Shown piece by piece: positions 46,475-56,000 of a stretch of DNA of 63,245 nt; position 1 is the first letter of the stretch, and each line of letters begins with the position of its first letter. The position numbers were made by a program, and so were the translations under genes. The DNA is from Palsa-506 sp963836355 (lineage in GTDB: Bacteria; Actinomycetota; Actinomycetes; Streptosporangiales; Streptosporangiaceae), in the NCBI GenBank assembly GCA_963836355.1, contig CAWIJO010000016.1, positions 1-63,245 of the forward strand. Direction: 5' to 3'. Under the pieces are notes generated by a model. The model was not told the DNA's origin, made no database searches, and saw nothing but the letters and a program-made list of their open reading frames with translations.

Positions 46475-46876
46475 ATGTCCGGCCCGTTGACAGCGGCTTC
46501 TGAAACTATCCAAGTGACGTCTGTGGTCCCGATCCTGCGGATGTATGACGTTGCGGCGACCATCCGCTTCTATGCCGACTATCTCGGATGCTCACTGGAC
46601 TGGCAGGCCGGTGACGGCGACCGGCCGGTGTACCTGCAAGTCTCGCGTGGTGCCATGACGCTCCACCTGTCCTCCCATCATGATGATGGAACACCAGGGA
46701 CGGCGGTCCTCGTGGAGGTACGCAACCTCGACGCACTGCACGCCGAACTACACCAGCGCAGATACCCGTTCCTCAACCCGGGCATCGGGCCAGGTCCTGG
46801 GAACGTCCGGGAGATGCAGCTTATCGATCCTGCTTCCAACCGGATCCGCTTCTACGAGCCCGCATCAACCGGGTAA
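46475..46876 (+). CDS. VOC-superfamily protein (bleomycin-resistance/glyoxalase-like)
   Basis: 133 residues from ATG 46475. It begins inside the right-hand 21-bp repeat of the ISKra4 element, so its native promoter now lies on the far side of the IS. VOC motifs: VTSVVPILRMYDVAATIRFY, a C-terminal REMQLIDPASNRIRFYE, and GAMTLHLSSHHDDG. The second metal-type Glu is not obvious, so it may be a binding protein. The frame is intact. Confidence 0.75.
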   Translation: MSGPLTAASETIQVTSVVPILRMYDVAATIRFYADYLGCSLDWQAGDGDRPVYLQVSRGAMTLHLSSHHDDGTPGTAVLVEVRNLDALHAELHQRRYPFLNPGIGPGPGNVREMQLIDPASNRIRFYEPASTG

Positions 46877-47060
46877 GGCCCAGCAGCAGGCCAGCCGCGG
46901 CTGACCAAGAACAGCAGATGCCCCCTACGAGCCCAGCGAGATCCCGTCCCCGTACGCCAAAACCCAATCGAGAGTGGGTCAGAACTCACCCGAGAAGCCA
47001 ACCCAGAAATGCGTGTTCTGTGCACCGCGACCTGCGAATGCCTATCCACGAATAGGAATT

Positions 47061-47271
47061 CCTAATCGGCGTTCGGGAGCGGCCATTGGCCAACGTATCT
47101 GCCTGCGTGAGGGCTACCGGATGACCTGGTGTGACGGCGCTAGCTGGTTTACCGTGGATTTCTCGTCGTCTGCTGGGGCCTCAGCTGGCCCAGCTTCGGG
47201 GTCTCAGCCCGAACCCCGGAGGTGCCTGATGGCCACCACGACCCCGTCCGCTGCTCTCGTCCCGGTTGCGC
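47061..47271 (+). repeat. 5' end of a tyrosine-integrase gene, duplicated (copy 2)
   Basis: Corresponds to 39725-39942, with matching upstream sequence, GGAGG site and first codons. Confidence 0.6.
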
Positions 47272-47366
47272 CCGCCTTCACGAACACGGAGCGGCTGGCA
47301 TTAGCGGGATTCCTCGCCGGGTACAGCGGCCTGACCCGCCAGGCTTACGAGCTGGACCTGCGGTAA
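47229..47366 (+). pseudogene. N-terminal fragment of a tyrosine integrase
   Basis: ATG 47229 opens MATTTPSAALVPVAPAFTN, then LALAGFLAGYSGLTRQAYEL and stops at 47364. This is the start of a SAM-like core-binding domain of XerC-type integrases; the catalytic domain is missing. Confidence 0.6.
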
Positions 47367-47759
47367 GAGGCTCGCCATCGAGGACAGTTCCGCCTGGCCG
47401 GTCACCGGCCAGGCGGACACCGCGACAGCCCTGGACATAAAACCGACACGACCCCGTCACCGTCTGTGAGCCGCCGAACGCGCGCGAGCCGCCGTTCGGC
47501 GCGGCCAGTAGACCAAGGGCACCCAGCAGCTGAGGCGCACAGATCAGGTGGATCTGGCGCGGTCGCGATCTCGCAGGATCCTCGCGGACGACCGGTCGAT
47601 GACGATGACAGTGCCAGGGGCGCTTCGGCGGTCAGGGCTGAATTAGCTGGCCGGTCCAAAGTCAGATCTGCCGGCTGTGAACCTGCGGGATACTTCTGGG
47701 AGCGCAACCCATCGGTGCGCCGCTGTGCCCATCGCGTGAGGTCTGGCAAGGTTGGGTAG
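47367..47759. other. No supportable gene; one hairpin
   Basis: CGCCGAACG (47472-47480) and CGTTCGGCG (47493-47501) form a 9-bp stem. A 20-bp stretch here (47485-47504) is identical to 52800-52819 at the end of repeat copy C. Confidence 0.4.
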
Positions 47760-48209
47760 ATGAAGCCCAACAGGTCGGTCCCGCCAGCGACCGTCGTGCC
47801 CGTCCTTTCCTATCCGGACGTGCGGGCCGCGGTGGCGTGGCTGAGCGCAGCGTTCGGCTTCGCTGAGCGCACACGGATAGGCGAGAGTCACCGGGCTCAG
47901 ATGAGCATCGGCGCAGACGGGGCAGTGATCGTCGCTGAACGCCGGGGCGAGAAGCCAGCACAAGACGATGGGGCGACGCACCTCATCCGGGTCAGGGTCG
48001 AGGACGTCAGTGCCCAGTTCGAGCGTGCCCGGGCGCACGGAGCACGCGTGCTCGAACCGCCTACGGATCGGGAGTACGGCGAGCGGGACTGCACCATGGA
48101 GGACGTGGCAGGCCATCGATGGCAGTTCGCCGAGACCGTGCGCGACGTGGCGCCCGAGGATTACGGCTGCAAGACCGTCGCGGCCTGGCCCGGCCGTCCT
48201 GGCGCCTGA
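47760..48209 (+). CDS. VOC-superfamily (glyoxalase/bleomycin-resistance) protein
   Basis: 149 residues from ATG 47760. A single compact VOC domain: VVPVLSYPDVRAAVAWLSAA, FGFAERTRIGESHRAQMSIG, HLIRVRVEDVSAQFERARAH, and YGERDCTMEDVAGHRWQFAE; the last block contains the typical D-x-x-G-H-x-W/F-x-F-x-E end. Such proteins sequester or modify small toxic molecules. No operon partner. Intact. Confidence 0.8.
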   Translation: MKPNRSVPPATVVPVLSYPDVRAAVAWLSAAFGFAERTRIGESHRAQMSIGADGAVIVAERRGEKPAQDDGATHLIRVRVEDVSAQFERARAHGARVLEPPTDREYGERDCTMEDVAGHRWQFAETVRDVAPEDYGCKTVAAWPGRPGA

Positions 48210-49845
48210 CGGCTTCGCCGATCCCGCGGGACAGTGCGGGCGGCTTGATCGGCTACGGCCATGCCCGCATCTGCCGCCGTCGGCGCATGTTGTCAGCCTG
48301 GATCCGATCTTGTGATCTGGCTTACTTCCTGTGCCCGCTATCGTCAACATCGTGGATGCTGGCCTGGTGTGGGCGGTTGTCGGCTCGGCAGCCGGCATAA
48401 TCGCGGCTGGCGCCGGCGGCTGGCAGTTACGACTGCAGATCTTGGAACGTCGTGAACTGCGGGGGCTTCGGGCTCCGGCCGATAAGACGACACTGTCCGG
48501 GGCCGGCGCTCTGCCGGTCGCGGCACCTTTAGGCCGGCTTCCCGCCGAGGTGCGAGGCCGGGATCCCCTGATCGCCGAGCTGCGCCGATCATTGACGGGG
48601 TGGCGGCGGCACCCGAGCCGGCTGTGGGTGCTGGCGGGTATGGGTGGTCTTGGCAAGTCCACCGTGGCACTCGCGGTCGCGGAATCGGCGCGTGTAAGAC
48701 GCTGGCGGGTGTGGTGGGTCACGGCTACTGACGTCGTGTCGCTTAATGGCGGGATGCTGGAGGTACTGCACCAGCTCGACGCGCCCGAGTCGGTCACGCG
48801 CCCGGTCAGGGAGGGCGCGCCGACGGCTGCAGCACGGGCGTGGGAGTTCCTCAATGGGGCCGCGCCAGGGTGCCGCTGGCTGCTGGTTTTCGATAACGCC
48901 GACGACCCGGCCGTCCTCGGCGCCGGCGCAGCCACCCCTTCCGATGGCACCGGATGGCTGCCGTGCAACCCAGCCGGCATGGTAGTGGTGACTACCCGCA
49001 ATAAAGATCCTCGGGTCTGGGGGCCCGCAGCCGTCCTGCGGGAGCTGCGGCCATTGGATGACGCCACGGCCGCCCGGGTGCTAACCGATTTAGCACCCGG
49101 TGTCCTTGACCGAACGGGGCAGCAGGCAAGGGATCTTGGCCGTCGCCTCGGCGGCTTGCCTCTGGCCCTGCACTCGGCCGGCGCGTACCTGGCTTCTCCG
49201 TTCGCCCACTGGCGCAGCTTTGCCGACTATCAGCGAGCGTTAGACAGCGCGGAGTTCTCCAGTGCGCTGGCTGAACTTGACGACCCCGGCGCGGTGGCTC
49301 GCGCTACTATCCAGCGCACCTGGGACCTGTCACTGCAAGCGCTGAGCGCCGGAGGCCGGGCGCAGGCTCGGCAGCTGCTGCTCCTGCTGTCGTGCTACGC
49401 GCCGGCCACGCCGATCGCTGTGACTCTGCTTCAGCCAGGCCTGCTCGCCGGCCTGATGGCCCCGCCCGGGCAAGATCCCGCCGGGACTGCCAAGGATATG
49501 GCTGCGGGATGGCAGCGGAGGCTGCGGGATGCGGGCCTGGACGGGCTGGCCACCCTGGGCCTCATCGACATCGTCGGCAGCCAAGCTGGCGATCGCGCGG
49601 TTGCCGTGCATCCCGTCGTCGCAGATGTCAATCGCAGCCGAATGCTCTCACCAGGGCGGACAGACGTGCTAGCGATCAGCGGGGTGGCGGTAGGCCTGCT
49701 GCCGGCCGCCGTCGAGGAACTCGATTCCAGGCGGCAGCCTGCTGACTGGCTGGCCTGGCGTCCGCTGGTCCCCCATGTGACAGCCATGCTTGGCTGGCTC
49801 GCCGCTCACCTGGATAGGACCACCCTGGCTGTCCTCGTGGACATC

Positions 49846-51749
49846 GACCCTGCTGGTTAATTTCCGAGGGAGTCGGGTCGAGCGGCGTGGCGCACTCGTT
49901 TTGGATCTTGCGTTCTGCATGATCGGCCTGCGGTCGCCTTCCCCTCGTCTCGGCCGCAGGATGGAACTCGTGATGTCCGTGCAGCCGCAGCCGTGGCCGC
50001 AGCCCGCGCCGGAGATCGTCGCGGCCGTTGCGGCGATGTACCGGGGTAAGCGGGAGCGCCCGCTCCCGGTGGTAGTGCGTGATCAGCTGGGTGAGTGGCT
50101 GTCCGATGAGCAGTTCGCTGGGGCCTACGGGAAGCGGGGTAAGCCGGGCTGGCCGCCGGGCCGCCTGGCCTTGGTGACGGTCTTCCAGATGGCGGAGGAT
50201 CTGACTGACCGGCAGGCAGCCGAGGCGGTGCGCACCCGGATCGACTGGAAGTACGCGCTGGGCCTGGACCTGGCGGATCCCGGTTTTGACGACTCGATCT
50301 TGAGCGAGTTCCGGGCCCGGGTCGTCGGCGGCGGCCTGGATCAGGTGGTGCTGGACACGCTGCTGGACCGGCTGGCCGCCGGCGGCCTGGTGGCGGCCGG
50401 CGGGAAGATGCGCACCGATTCCACTCATGTCGTTTCCGCGGTCCGGGACCTGAACCGGCTGGAGCTGGCCGGGGAGTCGGTGCGGGCTTGCCTGGAGGCA
50501 CTGGCGGTGGCCGCGCCGCAGGTGCTGGGGCAGTTCCTGGACGACTCGTGGGGTAAGCGGTACGCCGCAAGGATCGACACCTGGCGGATGCCTGCGTCCA
50601 CGACGAAGAAAGACGAACTCGCGCTGGCCTACGGCCGCGACGGCCGCACGCTGCTGAAGGCGGTGTACGCCGTCGCCAGCAGTGATCCTGACCTGGCGTT
50701 CCTGGCCCGGCTGCATCAGGTCGAGGTGCTGCGGGTCGTGCTCCTGCAGAACTACCTCACCGTCGAAGACGAGCGGGGACGGGAGGTGATCAAACGGCGG
50801 GAGGCGGAGGTAGAAGGCCTCCCGCCGGGCAGATCCCGCATCACCTCGCCGTATGACACCGACACCCGGTGGAGCGTCAAGCGCGACACCTTCTGGAACG
50901 GCTACAAAGTGCACGTCACCGAGACCTGCGACACCAGCGCCGCCGACGACAGCAGCAGCAGCAGCAGCAGCAGCAGCGGTGACGGTGAGGCTGTCGCGCC
51001 ACCCCATCTGATCACGAACGTGGAGACCACGGACGCGACCGTGCCCGACAACCAGATGACCGAGCCGATCCACGCCCGCCTGGCCGGACGGGCCCTGCTG
51101 CCAGCCGAGCACTACGTGGACTCGGGCTACCCCTCGGCGGAGCTGCTGGCTTCCTCGCTGGCCGGCTTCGGCATCACGCTGGTCACCCCGCTGCTAGCCG
51201 ACAACTCACCGCAGGCCAGGGCAGGCGCCGGGTTCGACCGTGCCGCGTTCGCCATCGACTTCGACGCCCGGCAGGCCACCTGCCCGCAAGGCCATGCCAG
51301 CAGCTCCTGGAACCCGGTCGCGCAGCGCGGCACCGACACGATCGTGATCACCTTCGCGAAGGGCACCTGCGGTCCCTGCCCGGTCCGGGCCCAGTGCACC
51401 ACCTCGGCGGCCGGGCGCCGCCAGCTCACCGTGCATCCCCGCAAGGTCCACCAGGCCCAGCTCGCTGCCCGGGCCGCCCAGACCACCAGGGACTTCCAGG
51501 CCAGATACGCGCTGCGCGCCGGTGTCGAGGGCACCATCCGCCAGGGCGTGGCCGTCACCGGCATGCGCCGCGCCCGCTACCGCGGGCTGGACAAGACCAG
51601 GCTGGAACACGCCAACGCCGCGGTCGCGCTCAACCTGATCCGCCTGCACGCCTGGTGGAACGGCCACCCGCTGGACCGGACCCGCACCAGTCACCTTGCC
51701 AGGCTCGAACTTGCCCTGGTCTCATGAACACGAATTAACCAGCAGAGTC
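49846..51749 (+). mobile_element. Complete IS1182-family insertion sequence
   Basis: 1,904 bp with inverted ends GACCCTGCTGGTTAATT (left) and GACTCTGCTGGTTAATT (right, opposite strand), flanked by the 6-bp duplication GACATC (49840-49845, 51750-51755). Inserted in the NB-ARC-TPR gene. Confidence 0.9.
49973..51727 (+). CDS. IS1182-family transposase
   Basis: 584 residues from ATG 49973 (ATG 49961 also possible). The N-terminal domain PEIVAAVAAMYRGKRERPLP and MAEDLTDRQAAEAVRTRIDW leads to KMRTDSTHVVSAVRDLNRL (Asp), EHYVDSGYPSAELL (Asp) and the C-terminal GVEGTIRQGVAV (Glu). Between them a zinc-type CGPCPVRAQC is present. A run of nine serines (AGC repeats, 50949-50977) sits in the central loop, unusual for this family. 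The frame is intact, so the element may be active. Confidence 0.92.
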   Translation: MSVQPQPWPQPAPEIVAAVAAMYRGKRERPLPVVVRDQLGEWLSDEQFAGAYGKRGKPGWPPGRLALVTVFQMAEDLTDRQAAEAVRTRIDWKYALGLDLADPGFDDSILSEFRARVVGGGLDQVVLDTLLDRLAAGGLVAAGGKMRTDSTHVVSAVRDLNRLELAGESVRACLEALAVAAPQVLGQFLDDSWGKRYAARIDTWRMPASTTKKDELALAYGRDGRTLLKAVYAVASSDPDLAFLARLHQVEVLRVVLLQNYLTVEDERGREVIKRREAEVEGLPPGRSRITSPYDTDTRWSVKRDTFWNGYKVHVTETCDTSAADDSSSSSSSSSGDGEAVAPPHLITNVETTDATVPDNQMTEPIHARLAGRALLPAEHYVDSGYPSAELLASSLAGFGITLVTPLLADNSPQARAGAGFDRAAFAIDFDARQATCPQGHASSSWNPVAQRGTDTIVITFAKGTCGPCPVRAQCTTSAAGRRQLTVHPRKVHQAQLAARAAQTTRDFQARYALRAGVEGTIRQGVAVTGMRRARYRGLDKTRLEHANAAVALNLIRLHAWWNGHPLDRTRTSHLARLELALVS

Positions 51750-52623
51750 GACATCGCCGCCAAGACAGCGGGCACTCTGATGCAAAGCGGCAACTCCGCC
51801 GCAGCTGAAGACCTCGCCTGCCCCGCCGTGACCGCGGCTGCCCACCTGGGGACCGGCAACCCGGCCAGCCTGCTAGCCCGCAGCGTCCTCGCCTGGGCGA
51901 TCGGCGAGCGAGGCCGAACGGCTTTACCGCGAGCTGCTCGGCGACAGGCTGCGTGTCCTCGGCGATCAGCACCCCGACACGCTGTTCTCGCAGGACAACC
52001 TCGGATGGGTGATCGGCGGGCAGGGAAGATACGCGGAGGCCGAACGGCTGCACCGCCATGCCCCAGGCCGCCGGCAGCACGTCCTCGGAGACGAGCACCC
52101 CGACACCCTGCTCAGCCGCCATAACCTCGCGCGGGCCCTCAGCGGCCAGGGCAAGCAGGAGGAAGCCGAGCGGCTTTCCCGCCACGTCCTCGCCGACCGC
52201 CGGGCGATCCTGGGCGACGAGCACTCTGACACCCTGCGCGCCCGCAGCGCGCTCACAAGCATAGTCGCGAGCCAGGGCAAGCACGAGGAGGCCGAGAAAC
52301 TCTACCGGCAGCTGCTCACCGACCAACAGCGGATCATGGGCCCAGAGCACCCCGAAACCCTGGCCACCCGCAACAGCCTGGCTCGAGTGACCGTAACTAA
52401 CGAGCAGGCATCAGGTTGATGCTCGCGCCCAGCACCCGGAGCTACACCGACGCTCTCGCGCGTTTCACACCGTGAGAGCTTCGACTGGACGCAGCTCGAA
52501 GTTGATCTCGTAGGCCATTAGGCGGAGTCCAGGCACGGCGCTCACCGCGTATCTGGCTTCGCGGGTCAGAACCGAAACTCACCGCAACTGCTGCCGGGAC
52601 TAGCGGCCGGCGCTAACGCGCTG

Positions 52624-52806
52624 TAGCCGCATACAGCGCGTGTCGGGTTAGGCAAGACCTGGCCACCAGCGGCCAGGACGTTCGCCCGCATCATCGACGG
52701 ACATCCGGACCCGGCGGCGACCTCCAGGCCGGTTGCACCGCTACGAGTCGGCAGCGGGCATCACGCTGAGTGACGAGAAAGACCTGGGAGAACGCTCACC
52801 GAGCCG
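52624..52806 (-). repeat. ~190-bp dispersed repeat, copy C
   Basis: The most diverged copy. The minus-strand frame SMMRANV-AAGGQ and TRAVCGY is kept, with substitutions mostly in third positions. The stretch 52420-52623 between the NLR gene and this repeat holds no gene I can support. Confidence 0.65.
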
Positions 52807-53013
52807 CCGTTCGGCGCGGTTCCTATACGATCGCCCCGATGAGCGACAGCCGCCCGAGAATGATCGATCTGTTCGCTTGTAGTTGGCTCATGCTGGTCGG
52901 CGGTCGTGTGTGTGTTCGGTTTGTGACGCTGAGCGAATACGGTCCTGATGAGCCGGGTGCCGCTGGCCGCACCGAGCGTCGCGGTCGGTCCGGTGCTGCT
53001 GTGCCCTTCGGGC

Positions 53014-56000
53014 TCAGCGGCATACCCGCGTGTAGGAATGCCCGGGGAGGTATCGGGTCCATTCCGCGCGAATCAGGTTGCGTCCTGCGATCGTGCACGC
53101 GCGTCGTTCCCAGGCGGCGAGCGAGGTCGGCCAGGTGAAGCCGTTGCCGTGGTCGTCGACGACGAGCAACTCCTTGCCGCCGGGCTCGAACGCGGCGGTG
53201 GTTGCGGCGCCCTGCTCGGTGTTGAGCGCGGTGCCTTCTTGCACAAGTGTTGAGCTGGACCACAGCTTGACCGTTCCGTCCTGGCCGCCGGTGGTCGCGA
53301 ACCGCTGGCCAGTGGGGTCGAACGCGATGCTGGTGACCGGGCCGGCAGCCACGGCCACCGGACCCGCGGCCTGAAGGCCGCTGGTCTGGTTCCACAGCTG
53401 GACGATCCCGCCCTGGGTGCCGGTCGCGAGGGTCCCGTTCGGTGCGAAAGCGAGCGAGACCGTCTCGTCGGCGCCGAACGGATGATGCGTCTGCCGGACC
53501 TGACCGGTCACGGGGTCGAGGACCAGGACGCTGCCGTCTGGGCGGCTGGCGGCCAGCAGCTTCCCGTCGCGGGAGAACGCAAGAGCACCGGAGAGACCGG
53601 GGCCGGTCCCGAGATCCTTCGGCACTACTAGTTTGCCGTTGCTCGCTCGCCAGATCGCCAGCGCGGCGAAATGAGCGCCGCTTTGCGTCAGGACGGCACC
53701 AAGCACTTCTTGCGTGTCTGTTCTGCTGCTGTCACTTGCGGCGAGGATTCGGCCGTCGGGAGAGAACTTGAGCGCTTGGATCGCCTCGGGTGCCCCGGGC
53801 ACCGCGTGCAGGCCGGTCAGGGAGCGCGCCAGCTGCGGCGGACCGTCCACACGCCACAGCTGCACCAGGCCGGAGTAGCCGGCGACGGCGAGGACGGGCC
53901 GGGTGGGTGACCAGGCGAGCGCCGTGACCATGGTGCCCTTTGGCCCGATCGTGAACGATGCCCGCTGGCGCAGCGTGTGAGCGGAGAACAAGCCAACAGT
54001 GGAGTTGCCCAGGCGGACCGCGAACATGCTGCCATCGGGCGAGACCGCCAGCGGCGGCGCGGGCGGCAAGACCGTCCGGCAGCACGGCGATCCCCTGCCG
54101 AGCGGGAAGCGCCGTCCGAAGCTCCGATCGCCCGCCAGGTCCCATGCGAGCAGGACGCCGCCGAGTGAGGATGTGTAGAGCGTGGTTCCGTCGGGGCTGA
54201 ACGCGACGTATTGCACCTGTTCCGCCGGGGCTGCGAAGACCTTGGTCGGTCTTGCGGTCTGCGGGTCCCAGATGATCACCTTGTTGTCGGTGCCCGTGCT
54301 CGCGACCGCGCGCCCGTCGGGTGAGTAGGTGAGACTGGTCACCGTGCTGCCGTGTGCGCCGGTTCCCGGGCGCGCGTGGCCGGTGGAGGGGTCGACGAAC
54401 GACACCTGGCCGGTGTGTGAGCCGACCGCGATCGTGGCGCCGTCCGGGCTGATCGCCGCGGTGGACGGCGCCGCCAGCGCCGGCGTGATCGCGGCCGAGC
54501 GCAAACGGCGGACCGGGCTCGCGCCGAACGTGCTGACACTGTAAGCGTCGACCACCAGCAGGCCGGTGTCCGCGTCGATCAGCCTGACCGCGAGCACCGC
54601 TCCCGGGTCGATCCGCGTCGTCGACAGCAGCCGCCCGCTCGGCAGCGACCAGCGGGCGAGGTAGGTGGCTCCCGGGGCCTTGGCGAAGCTGCGGGTGAGG
54701 TCGTAGACCCGGTATGCACAGTAGGCCGTGCGCCCGTCCGGCGCGATCAGGATGCTGGCGTGCGCGGTATCCGGCGTCAGCCGCGCGGTCTGGAAGGGAT
54801 CAAACGTGAGCGTGGCAAGCCGCGTGAGCGTATGCGCCTCGCGCACCGCGACCGTCGGCAGACGGTTATCGGTCGGGTACGCAAGCAGGGAACCGTCACT
54901 GGAGTACACCGGTGGCCCCGCTCCGCCGAAGTGGGGCACTGGCGCTCGTTGCAGCGCGCGCGTGCGCGGGTCGTAGAAACGGATCTCGCCCAGGCTCGCG
55001 TCGGTGAACCCGTACCTGTCGCTCCGAAAATGGCTGACCGCGAGCGTGCGGCCGTCCGGGCTGACGGCCAGCTGGGACGCCAGATCGACCGGCAGCGCGA
55101 ACGTGCCGATCACCGCCGGATCACGCTGCAGCGTTGCCAGCAGCGTCCCCTCCGTCTGCGGCGAGCGATCAAGATTGACCGCCTCACGCGCCAGCAGCAT
55201 CGCCCGATCCAGCTGCGGCTCGTTGACCGCCTGCGCCCCGAGTTGCCGGGCAAGCGCCACGCGGGCCTGATTGCTGGCGCTTTGCTGGTTGATCAGCGCG
55301 ACCACGCCTCCGGTAACCGCAACAAGCAGCAGGGCAGTGACCGCCGCGAGCACCATCTGCAGGCGGCGCTGCGCGCGCCCCGCCGCGGCCCGGCTCGCGT
55401 CGAGGAACGCCCGCTCGGCCGGGTTGAGCTCCGGCTCGCGCCCTGCCCGCCACTCCAGCGCGGCGGCCAGCCGACCGCCCCGGTACACGTCGGCGGCGTC
55501 CCGCCCCTGCTCATCCCAGTCGCGTGCGGCCGCGGTCAAGTGTGCGTGCAGGCGGCGGCCGATCGTGTCTTCCTCGAGCCAGGCGCGGTAGCGCGGCCAC
55601 TCGCGCAGCAGCGCCTCGTGCGAGAGCTCGACCTCGCCGTCGCTGACGGTCAGCAGGCGGGCGTCGGTCAGCTCCGACAGGACGAGGCGCGCGCCGGGAT
55701 GCGCTCGAGCTCGCCGAGCGGCACCCGGCGGCGGGCGAGCGTCCCGTTCTCGCCGCTGGCCAGCCGCAGCATCAGGCCGCGCGTCATCCGCCGCTCACCC
55801 TCACTGAGCTGGTTGTAGGCATCTTCGGCCAGCCGGGCAACGGCGCCGCGCACGCCACCACTGGCCCGGTAGCTGTCATAGCGCAGCACGCGCCCGTTGC
55901 GGGCCCGCCACAGCTGCAGCAGCGCGGTCGACAGCAGCGGCAGTCCGCCAGGCTCTCCGGCCACATCCGACACCAGCGCCTCGACCAACGGGCGCTCGGC

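Larger units (their letters stand above)
48331..52419 (+). pseudogene. NB-ARC-TPR (NLR-like) protein, interrupted by IS1182
   Basis: GTG 48331 opens with a membrane-like helix (residues ~8-35), then an NB-ARC ATPase: P-loop GMGGLGKST 103-111, Walker B LLVFD 184-188, sensor VVVTTRN, GLPLAL 275-280, and VHPVV near 427 in the place of the MHD motif. The frame is broken by IS1182 at 49846-51749. Deleting the IS and one GACATC copy restores LVDI-AAKTAGTLMQSG. It then shows five ~42-residue TPR units (GDEHPDTL type), with a further indel near 51905. Reconstructed length ~725 residues. Related STAND proteins act in signalling or antiphage defence; that role is inference here. Confidence 0.8.
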
